Assembly: GCA_020055645.1 (NCBI GenBank)
Contig: CM034550.1
Span: 19,233,001 to 19,297,000, forward strand
Reading direction: 5' to 3'
Source: Tomocerus qinae
Taxonomy: Eukaryota > Arthropoda > Collembola > Entomobryomorpha > Tomoceridae
DNA length: 64,000 nt
Shown here piece by piece: positions 36,801 to 49,485 of this stretch. Position numbers and translations under genes: made by a program. Every line of letters begins with the position of its first letter. Within the stretch, counting starts at the first letter, position 1. The notes beneath the pieces were generated by a model. The model was not told where the DNA came from and searched no databases. It saw nothing but the letters and a program-made list of their open reading frames with translations.

Positions 36801-39800
36801 CTTTCCTAAGCATTTTCTCGTGAATAACTAAATAGACTAAATTTGCATCATACAGAGCAGAGCAATCATAATATACGGCACAGTAGGCAATCGGGTACAA
36901 AGTACAAATGTACAAAATAGTATACAATTGTACTCTGCGTGAAATAGTAAAAAAATAAATGTGGTCTCTGTTGTCTTCTCTTAGAATTCTCTTGTATAGA
37001 TACTAATGTTATAGCTGAGCTAACTGTTATCAAATATTCATACATATATTACATTACATTATCTTAACAGCTTATGTTTATCCCTTTCTCATGTGTGGGA
37101 ATCACTACCTCACTACTACTATTTACTACTACTAGACTTTCATTTTCTTCTGGCAATAAATAGTACATTGAAAAAATGGAAGTAAAACAATATGGAATGC
37201 GCTAGTGTGATTATATAGTAGACAGACAGGCAGAGCACTAGTAATGATTCTCTGCATTCTGCTTTGTTAGCTGAACTATCTCATCAAAATGTAAAGTGTA
37301 ACAGAAATAAAATGCCCCGTGTGTCTGTGATGAATTTTGTATTCGTACATAATGTAAAGCTTATTAGTATACATGCATAACGTACAAGTTTATTTGCAAT
37401 CTCATCAAGTTGGTATTGAAAGCTGTGTGTAGGCTGACATTGTAGAATTATCATCGATAAGAGGCAGAATAAAGAGTGTTTGATTTCTAAATTGGAGATA
37501 CACATTTACAATGTAATCTAACTTTTATTCTGTAGTTACAAGACTACAATTAAATTACTACTACTTGTAGAACTGTATGTAACTGTATATATCCACATAT
37601 GCTTCATGGAATGAAAAAATAGAAGAGAAACGATAAAAAATAGAATTCGGGATGAAATGTAAAGGCTTAAGTGAATATGTTTTGCTAAGCCGCGGTTTAA
37701 AGCTCTTAGTTTTGAGATTGTGAAACCTGATTCTGTCTAAATGTGTTCATGTTATACACTAACCGAACAACAATGATAGATAATTTGAATATTAATACCT
37801 ATTGTAGTAGCTTTGTCTCGTCTCTCACTAAACATGCCCTATATTTTCCTACTTTTGATTGTATGATTGCTGTGCAGATGAATTTTGAAGCTCGTCTCGT
37901 CACTTTCATTATTTACATGTTTATGCACTTTGTTGTTTCTCACACACATTTATTATATTATGTGTAAATTATTTATTTTACATTTGAATGTCACAGACAT
38001 GCGAAGCTCTGTTCTATTTATGCACAAAATGAATACAATACAAGTAATAGCAATATAACTACAATGAGACAATGATACATATTTTGTGAATGTTGATTTT
38101 AATGTAGCTCCGTTTATATTAATACATTGTGAAATTCACACTTGTAAGTCGCATGTAGTACAAGAAAAGCAACAACAATGTCACGCAAAAGTGGTATTTC
38201 TTTCTCCGAGCAAAACTGTGCCAGTTAAGCTATTTGTGTAGGTGGATTGTTTGTCCTGCATATTATTCTATGCCGGCAGCCAGCAGCGCAGCCGGTAATT
38301 ATATGGTAGCAACCTCTATGCATTTGAAATATTCCGTTTGCCTTTTACTAGTTATCCATGTGCTGTGCAGTAATGTAATGCATTGCATAGTGCATGCTGC
38401 ATAAATACATGTAAAAATTTGAATAGTAATATAGCTCTCGTATGTTATAGAAATCAGAAATGGAAGCAATAATCATTGCTTAAATTAATGAATTAATTTT
38501 CTGATTTTGTAGTCATTAATTAGTAGTTAGCGAATACAAAATGTACTGGAAAGTTATAGTAGATTTACATAATGGGTTTACCACGTTTGTATGTTTTGAC
38601 GCATTCTATATTGCCCGAAGCAGGAGGAAGTTTGGATAGCTAGGGAGTTTTTTCCCTTCTTATTTTGTGTCGGTTAACAAGTGGGTATGTCGTCCGTTAC
38701 TATTTTTGTGGTGCAAGAGTCGGATGATATAATAATAGCTTATTCAGACATCCAGTCAGTATATGCTTGAGGGTTACATACACCAGTAAGTAGCCAGAAG
38801 AGAAGCAACCCTGTTCCATCCATATAACCATAGAGCATTATTTTATTTCCATGTTTTTCTAATTCATTTCACTGCATTATTGCTCCCCTACATCTGTTGT
38901 AGACTAACAGATGTACCTACAATATAATTTTTTATGTTGCATCTTGCAGACTTCCTAACGAACGTTCATCCGTCAAGAAACGGTTGCGTTAATAGAGTTA
39001 CGTAATACGTGGTAGTGTATATAGTATAGCACATAGACATAAAACATATTTGCGATGTTCTCTGTTCAAATGAAACTTAAGCAAGAAAGTAATATAATGA
39101 TATAAATATGAGAAGTTCATGGCTCATAGATATTAGCAACGTGCTAGGTCGATGATATCATACTGATACAATGATATCACCCTCTGTAGATGTCCAACTG
39201 TGTCTCATAGGTACTTTAAGCGTTTTTTTAAGGAGGGGGTGTATTTTATTTACGAACAAGTTGCAGGCACACCATCTTCACTGTGCCAAAGAATAATCTA
39301 TTATAGGTTCTTTAGTTACAGTTGGATATATTTTATTTTTTCGCTGATGTAAACGAAAATGCTCAAAATTATTCAGTTTAAAATTGAGTTTAATTTTAAC
39401 CAAGGTGTAAATTGTCGCAACATGTTATAGGAAATGTTTTCACAGTTTTCAGTCATTCAATTCACATTTAGTATCCCAAATGATGATGTCTAGATCTGAT
39501 ATTGTGGTCATATATGCGTAATGAATGATCAATATGTCAATGTTTAGTTTGAATAGTTAGGAGTAAAGTCAATTACCTTTTTACATGATTATTATGATTT
39601 GGAGGGTCGTAAGTATGATGTCACTTTGACAGCGATAACTTCTGATGTGTTAACTGGATTGGAGATGTATGCACATTTGGAGCATAAAAGCATAAAAGCG
39701 TAAAAGCAAGCAAACAAGCATAAAAGAGCAGTTTTTTGTGTTCCTTTTGCAAAAGGCGACAAAAGTCTGATTTGGAGCATAAGTTATATAGCTATTATTA

Positions 39801-42800
39801 TTTTTGTTGATCCTATATGAACTTTGAACATACTTTCGTCATTAGTATTGTAGGCAGAATTAACTGGCTATTATTTCCAGATAGCAAGTCATATGTAAAC
39901 AATCCAGGATACAATATTACAGCGCATCGATATATAGAATGTAGATAATTGTGTATTTCATATTTGTCACTTATTGTCCTTTGGCAGCAATTTAAGGTAG
40001 TAGTGAGGTATAGATTATAAACCATTTATTGCAGTGTAAGTACTAAACACGTTAATGTCTGGAATATCATTGGCCATAAGTTAGTATTTTCCTATTATGG
40101 TTATTTGCCAATATCTCCATCATTAGTAAAAATACGCACATTAGTAGGTACTGGAAGTATAATAATTACTTAGTAATAATAATAATATTCCATTATGCTG
40201 AGTATAATCAGTATAATTTAGGATAGAATGATAATAACCATACCGTAGATATACTTATATAGGTAAGTAATGGAATTTTGAGCTAAAAAGATACATACCT
40301 GTTGAACTAAATAATATTATATACATTTTTTCAGAATAATGGAATGTTGCGCCGGAAATGGTTAATATGAACAAAAATTGATAAAACTGAAATGGTGGTA
40401 GTTCCTTCCTGTTCCTTACATACACAGATGTTATGTATTGTATATATTGTATCTGCTGTTTCCTACAGTCAAATGCATTAATTATCTTTTGTTCAAATCT
40501 ATAGTTATGTATTTGTTTACTCATTATTTGGGATGTGGTATTATTGTAGTAAGGTAATTTAAGTTGGATAGCAAATAGGATGTCATCCTCTTCCATTCCA
40601 TCTCTTCTGTGCCCTCTACGGACATAGCAGTAGCAATCTAGCAATTATTACCATGTGGAGACTAGCAAACTAATATGCCTTGTATAAACATTATTAACAG
40701 TGTCAGCATATATTTTATAAAACTAATAACCTTTCCGTCTTCCTCGTGCACACATGTTAGTTAATAAGATATCTGATAGACAAATCCGTTAATAGTTAAT
40801 AAATTATAGTATTTAGAAGTCATACTTACAACATGAGTAAATTTTGATGACTGCAGCAGTCTTGCTGTGATTGCTGAGTTAAACAGTGCATGAGGATGGT
40901 TAGCTTAATAGATTAAGCCGACAGAAGTGACATGATGTCTGTAAGCATGTACCTATAAGATAACATAATAATGCACATTGTATAGCACATTGTATAGCAC
41001 AGTCAAGTGGCATCACTTAATAAAACGAGTTTGTTACAATTAGCTCATAATTATCTGAATCATGAATTGAATACTAAGGTAGTTATTTACTGTCGTTAAA
41101 ACTTATGCATAGTCTTATACCTATATTATCCTCTCTTTCTTAACCCAGGCTGTATCCCCTTTGTAAAAAGTAAAAAAAGAAACATGGTATATTTTTAATG
41201 CAGCAGCAAACAGCAAATGGCACATTGATAGCTATCGTAGCCTTCGTATCTCTATAATGGCTATAATACACTAAAACGAAAAATTTTATTGTAGTGAATA
41301 GAAGATATACGGAAATAGTAGGTAGAATTTCTTGTGTGCTGAAAATGACGTAATGTTCCATAAAGCACCAGTACATCCGGATAAAGGAAGATGTTGCGTC
41401 ATCGATGTGTTTTGCATTTAGTTGATGATGATGCTATATCTAATCTAAGCAACAACCTCAATAAAACATTCATAATGCTTTGCATTGGATTATTTATTGA
41501 GACAATGATAATGTCATCGTATATAATTAAAGACATTCGTCACAGCATAAGGCTTGATAGCATTTTTAGACTTTGTATCCAATTCCAAGAACTATGTATC
41601 TAACATTTTGACTTTTGAATATATATATATTTGTTTTTGTAGGACTACGTATTGTGTCGTTGTAGATTGTGTTTATTGAAATGGAAATGGCAGTAAACAA
41701 ATATTTAAGATTTGAAATACCTATTTAAACCGGTTATTTCCACATTTACATAAGCATGAGATAGAAAAGTGTTATCATTTTACTGTAACCCACAAATAAT
41801 ACCTCTCATTCATATCAACCATTTCTTTCTTGACACTTGCTTGCGTTTGGGTGGGTTGGTTGCGACCAAGGAGAATAGATATTACATGGTATGATGTAGA
41901 CTACTTTGCAATTGCAACTGTATTGGGTATTGATACTGATTCTTGGATTTGGCATGTTTATAAAGTGTGGTGACTGGTGGCGACGATGTCATTTTAATTG
42001 GAAAGGGTTGTACAAAAGTAATTGTTAATGCTATAAGCAATAGGAAACTTACCATTTTTAAAATCTTAGTAGCGGTAATGCAGGTAGTATACTTAGTTTA
42101 CTCCTGCTTTCTGTCTGTGAATTAAATCCCATAATAATTCTTGCACAGGATAGTTTGCAAGTAACTTAGATAAATACATTTGCATTTTTCACACATTTAT
42201 TAATAACATTTTTGTCTAGAAATAGAATATTTAATAGTAATGCTAAGTGACGGATGGAACGCATTTATTAAGATTGAAGCTAAATAGCTGACCATGGCAA
42301 GTTAAATTAGTTTGTAACCGAAGCAAGTAAACACTCATGTCATGTCCACACATGCAACTTCATGATCGGCGATCCGATCCGAACCGAGTAGCTATCATTC
42401 AACAATTTAAGCGATCCGATCCGATCCGAGTCGCTGTAGTTCAAAAATTTAAGCGATCCGATCCGATCCGATCCATAGCAAATACAAAATGTAATCGATC
42501 CGAACCGATCCTCCAAAACAATTTTAGCGATCCGAACCGATACGATCCGGCCCAACAAAAAAAATTTTACCGATCCGATCCGAACCGAGTTGCTGTCATT
42601 CAAAATTTTGAGCGATCCGATCCGAACCGAACCAGTCCTCCAGAAAAATTAGAGCGAACCGATCCGATCCGAACCATGGTTCGGATCGGGTTCGGATTGG
42701 ATCGCTAAAACAGCGAAAAACGATTTGCAATGCCGAACCTCCAAAAAGCTTTTTAATTAATACATGATCTACAGCATAGAACTGTGAACTGCGACCGACT

Positions 42801-45800
42801 ACAAACTACAACTGCTTAAATGTCATTTTGTCATAATGACTTATTTAACGTAAATGCTGCGCCACTTTTAATTTTTAATCCAACTAAATTTTTCTATTAC
42901 AATTATTTACATCGATGTATTTTATTTTGCCATTTGCTATTATATTTTGATACTCTTATAATACTGGACAAATTGGGGACTAAGGAGGTGCAGTCTGTTA
43001 CGAATACAGGTTGGTAGAGAGTATCTGCCTATCTTAGTTTATACAAAAGATTATCGAGTGTATCCGATCTTCTAAAAAATTGTTCAGCGAACCGATCCGA
43101 TCCGAGTCGCTGGCATTCAAAAATTTCAGCGAACCGATCCGATCCGAACCAGAGCAAATACAAAATGTAATCGATCCGAACCGATCCTCCAAAACAATTT
43201 TAGCGATCCGAACCGATCCGATCCGGCCCAACAAAAAAATTTTACCGATCCGATCCGATCCGAACTGCTGTCATTCTAAAATTTAAGCGATCCGATCCGA
43301 ACCGAACCAGTCCTCCAGAAAAATTCGAGCGAACCGATCCGATCCGAACCGTGGTTCGGATCGGGTTCGGATCGGATCGCTAAAACATCGAACCTTTCCG
43401 GATCGCCGATCATGAAGTTGCATGTCTGGTCATGTCATACTCCTACTCCTATGTTAAACACAAGCTGCGTTAAAAACTTCATGTAGTAGACCAAATGAAA
43501 AGTGATAAAGCAAATCCTTACGTAAAAGCAAATACCTAATTTAAGTATCATTGCAAATATTAAATTAGTACTTGTAAAAGTAAATTATGTATGCATTTAG
43601 TCAACAATTCAATGACTGCAATTGTCTGCAATTCATATTCATATATTTACAATTCGCAAAGTTGTTGCTGCTATATTAGATTTAGGATGTAGAATATGCA
43701 AATATTTAGTATGAGCATAATAAATGAGTATACTATAGTATACGTTACGTTTAGGTATATTAATAGCAACAGAACTGCTTAGTACAGCATTTGAATGATG
43801 AGCTCATAGCTTTTATACACTTGAGTTGAGATTTGCAATCAGGAGAGCTTTCTACAAGTTAAAATATACCTGACTTCTAATAGATGTAGGCAATAAGGAC
43901 AATACAATAAAAATGCAAGTGATTGAAGTCAGAGAGAGTGTACCTATTACCACTTTAGCTTTAGAGTTTCATGCAATGCAAGTGAAATTCCATCTCTTCT
44001 CTATTAAAGTTACGTGGTAACTAGCAACTAGTAACCTGTAGGCTGAAAACACAGATAAATTGCTATATTTAATGTCTCGTCATCTTATATGTTTGGGATT
44101 TGCAAAGCGAAGGTTGTTTACTTTATTTTTTATTAGCTATATATGATGTGCAGGGTAGTGAGGCGAGAAGAGAGAATGTTCGTTTACTATTCCTTGCTAT
44201 TTATTTTGTATTTGAAGAGTGTAATTTTAATAAACTGCTAAAATTAATGTACCTTGATTCTGATGTACAATAAACTTCTTTAGTTAAATTGCAATGTCAC
44301 ACATATCCATAGGTTGTAGATTTTTATGTGGAACGAACGATGTTTTGGTGAAGGACAACATCATGTCGGTGTCTGTATTTTACAGTCAAAATAGGATTTC
44401 GTGCATTACGTAATTATCTTGTTTTGCTATCCGCGTGCTGCTGTTGGCTCTGTTCTGCCATTTCTATCTCAGTTTTATGTTTTTCAGGCATCATCGGATT
44501 TTAATGACATAAGCACTTGCATTAATTCTCGAATACATCATGACATGTATACAAACGAAACTTTTATTACATTACTACTAGTAAATAGTTTACTATGATG
44601 TGTATGGTTTTGTTTATATTATAATCTACAATAGGGTACATGAGTACCGATGCAGATTGCTAGAATACAGATTAGGTATGTGTACTATATGTATGATTGT
44701 AGCACGCACAACTTAAATTTATATACACGCAATATTTTGTGGCAGGTTGTTTTTGTTTATTTTATGTAACTAAAATAATAATGGTATGACGGTATGAGAA
44801 TGGGAGCAAGAGGAATTTTCTTGATCCTGAAGGTTACCTATATTATCTGAAGGAATTTTCATGATGTTTTGGAATTTAAACGCTTTATTTTTGTTTTACA
44901 GGTCAATGTTCGAGTTACGACGATGGACGCAGAGCTGGAATTTGCCATCCAGCCGTCCACGACAGGCAAACAGTTATTCGATCAAGTGGTCAAGACAATC
45001 GGTCTTAGAGAAATTTGGTTCTTTGGACTTCAATATGTAGATAGCAAAGGCTATTCTACCTGGCTTAAGCTTAATAAAAAGGTATTTAAACAAATACTAA
45101 ATTAAAAAGCGTATGTACTAATAGGTGACGCATGTCGTGCTGAACCATGATAAAAATTTGTGCGATAAATGATAAAAAAGATACCTATATGTAAGCAATA
45201 CGCATCCCTATTAGATAATATGATGACAGATTGTGAAATTATCGTCATATGATATAATGAATGCTAGTATGCTAAATGTGGGAACGTTAAATGTAAAGTA
45301 AAATGAATATTAATAAGAGTAACGGATTATCTGTTCATTATTAATGTTATCTAACAAAAGCAAATAAGCAGTTACTTGCAGCAATAATTGTAACAGATCT
45401 TTCACAATCGTTGGACTAAAATATGCTGAATGGATAATATCTGTTTGAATATTCCATGAGTTCAATGTTTTGGATATTAGATGCAGTACTTAACTTAAGT
45501 AACACAGTGAACATCTAAAATCTAAGAGTGGAGATGTAGAAAAGTCCAATAACATTTTTTACATAATTTATGATTATGATGTTAGAATAGTGTAAACAGT
45601 TACTCGTTATATAAATGGATAATTTTAATGCATATGTGATTGTTATTTGTCTAACGCTTGCTTTGGGATTCGAATCTGTGGTGGTGAAGGAAGAGCCGGA
45701 AAATTTTACAGAGATGATTGTCCGCACTGTAATGCGGAAAGGGAATATTGATCTGGTACTATCTGCTGATTCCTCTTTCTTTACTGTTGATCTTAATCTT

Positions 45801-48800
45801 GTCTATTTTATTTCTTGTTACGTACTGACATGTCGTTTGTTTGGTGGGTTATCCAAGTCAACTTTATGTAATTAAAATGCTTACATGCCAGGGATTTGTG
45901 CTCTCCGATGACAAAGTCGTTGAATAAAAGTGTCCAGTAGTTCTTGGCCTAGTAGAGCTACTAGCTGACCCAGCTGGAATTCGGAGGTATTCATTACCAT
46001 TAGGTTGATTGAAATACATAAAGTATTTAACTCATAGAAAACATTAGATAACTGGAATATGAATGGTAGTTTAATCCTTTACCTTACCCTGCTTTATTAA
46101 TGGTTTTATCTGTTAATTGTATTCGTAGCATTTATCTTTATTATACTTTATTATATTTCATTCACCACATTATTCAGTTTGATATAACCATGTATAATTT
46201 TTTATACTACAGTTCCTAGTTCCTCTACGTACGTATTTGTACGCATAATATCTGTATTTGCACTGTGTACTATTTACTATGCCATTTAGCCTTAAAACGA
46301 ATTTCTAACACTAACAATAAGTGAATTTTGTCTTAACAAGACCATATTGAATGTATGAACGTATTTACCTTAGCTGTGTGAGCTGTAATAGATTTCATTG
46401 TAAAACTTATTGCAAAAGTTTCCTATATCCTTTTCATTGTATTTGTTCGAGGACAATTGTACCTTCTGATTCTGTTATCTGTTGTGAATATTTTTGCTCT
46501 GATTAGAGCGTGAGCTCACTCGTTAGCAATGTAGAGTAGTTGAATTTTTATGCTGACTGAAACCCGTAAGTGTAATAAAGCAGTTTTAGGAATGTACTTA
46601 AGAGCTTACATTTAGCATACTATTGGTATGTTGTATATTATGTATGTATTTAGCTACTTATTGTTAGTTAGACGTATAAAAGGCAGAGGTCTTAAGCCCG
46701 TCCTTATCTATTATAATTCTATGGTAGTGCTACGATGTGAGGTACATAAAATTAATGAGAATTTGAAAGACTACTAATTTACAGTATTTTTAGCTTAGCA
46801 GAACATTGTCAATTTTGGTCTAATTGTATAGTGGTTCAAAAATGACTTCTCGGTTTAATTAGTCTCAAAACAGAATGACATTTGCCGGCATAAATTTGTT
46901 GGTGGGCTTTTGTTTGTTCAGACTTCAGTCGTTTTGCTTTCGCTTCTGATTACAAATAAATTGAGTGCTTTGCATTGCATGGTTGTGTTTCGAATGTAAG
47001 AGGATAAAGAATTCTCAGAAAATTGAGTTCGATACTGAATCATCGTTGATTTCTAAAAAGCTTTCTATGTAGAATTTAAGAATTAGAATATGACTTTTGT
47101 ATAGATGATGTGCTGTATATATTGAAATTTAGTATATATGTACAGTTGTAGAAATAACAAAGAAGCTACAGTCGGCATGTTTAACATAAGTAGTTTTAGA
47201 AAATTAACGTATAGATTATTTCTCTACAGATGTAGATGTAAAACATAGTTGTGTAACTGTAAATAGTACAAGTAAATACAATGGATTAAGAATGTAGAAG
47301 ATCGTTGCTTTGTTTTTCGTTTTACAGGCATGATTACCTATGATTTTGTACTGATCTTGTGGAAAACTAATTTGCAATGATATGTCGTCTAACTGAATAT
47401 AATATGATATAGGTTCTGAGTCAAGATATTAAGAAGGAGTCGCCCCTCCAATTTCGATTTCGGGCTAAATTCTACCCTGAAGATGTGGCTGAAGAGTTAA
47501 TTCAGGATATTACCACAGTAAGTGGACTTTGAGTTAAAATAAACTGAAGTTTGTGTGAATATGAGTGTACTATAATAATGGATTTTTATTTTTACCTTCA
47601 GAGGCTGTTTTACTTGCAAGTAAAGAATGCAATTTTGTCTGATGAGATTTATTGTCCACCGGAGACGTCCGTTTTACTTGCGTCGTATGCTGTCCAAGCC
47701 AAATATGGGGATTACAATAAAGAGCTTCACACCAGTTTGGCAAATGATCGCATTTTACCTCAACGGTGAGTTATTGAATTGTGTATAAGGAATGATTTTG
47801 AATGAGAGAATTTTAAATGACATTTAATGACATTTGAATTTTTTATTTCAGAGTAATGGACCAACACAATATGTCAAGAGAAGAATGGGAAGAAAGAATA
47901 TTAACATGGTGGAAGGAGCACAAGGGAATGATGAGAGAAGACGCAATGATGGAATATCTGAAGATTGCTCAAGATCTGGAAATGTATGGTGTCAATTTCT
48001 TTGAAATAAAAAATAAAAAGGGAACTGAACTTTGGTTGGGAGTGGATGCCCTTGGTCTAAACATCTACGAGCGTGAAGATAGGCTCACACCTAAAATTGG
48101 ATTCCCTTGGTCCGAAATTAGGAACATATCTTTTAACGACAGAAAATTCGTCATCAAACCCATCGATAAAAAAGCTCCAGATTTTGTCTTTTTCGCTCCT
48201 CGGTTGCGGATCAACAAAAGAATTTTAGCACTGTGTATGGGCAATCATGAACTGTACATGCGACGTAGGAAACCGGATACCATTGAAGTTCAGCAAATGA
48301 AAGCACAAGCTAGAGAGGAAAAATTGGCCAAACAACAAGAAAGGTACCATCTTGTAACATCTGTTTATTAATTTATTCCGATTTTTATTAATGGCTCATT
48401 TAATGTTAATAGGGAGAAGTTACAACGAGAAATTGCTGCACGAGAGCAAGCAGAAAGGAAACAACAAGAATATGAAGAAAGGTTAAAAGCAATGCAAGAA
48501 GAAATGGAGAGACGACAAGGTCAGCTCGTCGAAGCTCAAGAAACGATTCGTCGTTTGGAAGAACAACTTAAGAGATTGCAAGAGGCCAAAGAAGAACTTG
48601 AACAACGTCAAAACGAGCTCCAAGAAATGATGGAACGCCTTGAGGCAAGCAAGGAGTTGGAGGCGGCAGAAAAACAAAAACTGGAAGATGAAATTAGGTA
48701 TAATTTTGAAATTATTGTAACCCAGCTGATGCAATATTTGTAATATTGTAGTTTTTCGTTTATATTTACTTGTACATGTGTTAACATAATTTCTTGAAAT

Positions 48801-49354
48801 GCAGAATGAAACAAGAAGAAGTTAAACGAATCCAAGATGAAGTCCAGGCTAAGGATGAGGAGACTCGTCGTTTGCAAGAAGAGGTTGAGGAAGCAAGACG
48901 GCGACAAGAGGAGGTAACTCACGCTATGGTTAATGCCAATTCCACACCAGCCCACCATCACCTAACGGACCATGATGATGACGATGAATCTGTACCTAAT
49001 GGACATTCCCAAGATCTGGCTTCCGGTGATATGGACTACGAAGACCCTGTTGAAGGCATGAAAACTCAAGCTGAAAAGAATGAGAGACTACAAAATCAAT
49101 TGAAAGTAAGCAAGAGCCTTCGTTTAAATTTTCTTGATGTGTTATCTGTATTATTACATTTGCTAATGGTTTATGCTTTCAAATTTCAGATGCTTAAGCA
49201 AGATTTAGCAGAGTCTCGTGACGAAACAAAGGAAACAACTTTGGATAAAATCCACAAAGAGAATGTCCGACAAGGGCGAGACAAGTACAAGACCCTGCGA
49301 GAGATTCGTAAAGGAAATACTAAGCGAAGAGTCGATCAATTCGAAAACATGTAA
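30843..49354 (+). CDS. Moe: Moesin (ezrin-radixin-moesin family)
   Basis: Eight coding exons: 30843-30854 (MPKS only), 44902-45081, 47413-47517, 47602-47765, 47852-48343, 48413-48697, 48805-49105, 49190-49354 (TAA); 567 residues, all phases closing. The tiny first exon is supported by ERM precedent and a GTAAGT donor. FERM domain about 1-295 ([45 protein letters not shown]), long Glu/Arg-rich coiled coil about 300-465, an acidic linker (DDDDES), and the C-terminal actin-binding tail ending RRVDQFENM. The regulatory threonine in DKYKTLRE (about residue 548) is conserved. It links cortical actin to membrane proteins; the FERM and tail domains mask each other until phosphoinositide binding and phosphorylation. 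Compared with other ERM proteins, the F2 lobe reads HTSLANDR, two residues short of the usual HTSGFLANDR-type loop. Confidence 0.97.
33959..34240 (-). CDS. Candidate intronless antisense ORF, 93 aa, unknown
   Basis: Minus-strand frame inside Moesin intron 1. The ATG context is ACAAACATGG, favourable for arthropods. The product starts [16 protein letters not shown], has a basic middle (KLFQRRKYK), and ends with two cysteines (GCQSCVLVE). It is hydrophilic, unlike the hydrophobic noise frames common in AT-rich DNA. I do not recognise a family. It could be a small gene, a fragment of a decayed repeat, or chance. Confidence 0.25.
   Translation of the reverse strand: MENFDNNDANNLNLNGTYRSTRSNHFDYQRCAMIRRNQKTPLLQNSSAAQLPNERHKLFQRRKYKMFLGLSFRTFSQKNSTVNNGCQSCVLVE
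42347..43428. mobile_element. hAT-like non-autonomous element built of ATCCG repeats
   Basis: 1082 bp bounded by inverted repeats of about 30 bp with one mismatch near the tip. The shared core includes ACATGCAACTTCATGATCGG. Direct 8-bp repeats GTCATGTC flank it at 42339-42346 and 43429-43436. The interior has two directly repeated blocks of about 320 bp (about 42360-42715 and 43085-43385) made of GATCCGATCCGAACCG variants, separated by about 370 bp of AT-rich DNA. Frames across it are repeat by-products. The 8-bp duplication and CA-starting ends suggest hAT mobilisation. Confidence 0.85.
45082..47412 (+). other. Moesin intron 2
   Basis: 2.3 kb between the exon ending in LNKK and the exon beginning [11 protein letters not shown]-rich, with one locally GC-richer frame at 45615-45780. 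No RNA gene or transposon recognised. Confidence 0.7.
45615..45875 (+). other. Candidate cryptic exon or small ORF in Moesin intron 2
   Basis: The frame begins with a hydrophobic stretch like a signal peptide ([19 protein letters not shown]), followed by [18 protein letters not shown] and VMRKGNIDL. The first 45 codons look like coding sequence and are GC-richer than the intron. A possible donor, GATCTG|GTACT, follows near 45756; the rest of the frame is noise-like. No homologue recognised. Confidence 0.2.
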
Positions 49355-49390
49355 ATGCCACTTTAAAACTTCTCCATGCATATTATATAT

Positions 49391-49485
49391 ACTACATTTC
49401 ATTGTTGAAGACGAACATAATAATATTATACTACATTTCATAGTTGAAGACGAACATGTACTACATTTCATAGTTGAAGACGAAC
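49391..49485 (+). repeat. Three short direct repeats in the Moesin 3' UTR
   Basis: Three copies of a 26-28 base block, ACTACATTTCATAGTTGAAG followed by ACGAAC, at 49391-49418, 49430-49457 and 49460-49485, starting 36 bases after the stop codon. Copy 1 differs by one base (ATTG for ATAG); copies 2 and 3 match. Confidence 0.9.

Larger units (their letters stand above)
30855..44901 (+). other. 14 kb Moesin intron 1
   Basis: Donor GTAAGT directly after codon 4, acceptor TTTTACAG at 44901. The intron is AT-rich and contains the hAT-like element at 42347-43428 and one antisense open frame at 33959-34240. Nothing else was recognised; long first introns of this kind often hold enhancers, but no site can be named from the sequence. 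Confidence 0.8.

Noticed and set aside
42337-43428. ATCCG blocks as a CRISPR-like or satellite array
   Set aside because: Units are irregular, there are no spacers, the host is a eukaryote, and clear inverted ends with an 8-bp duplication explain it as a transposon.
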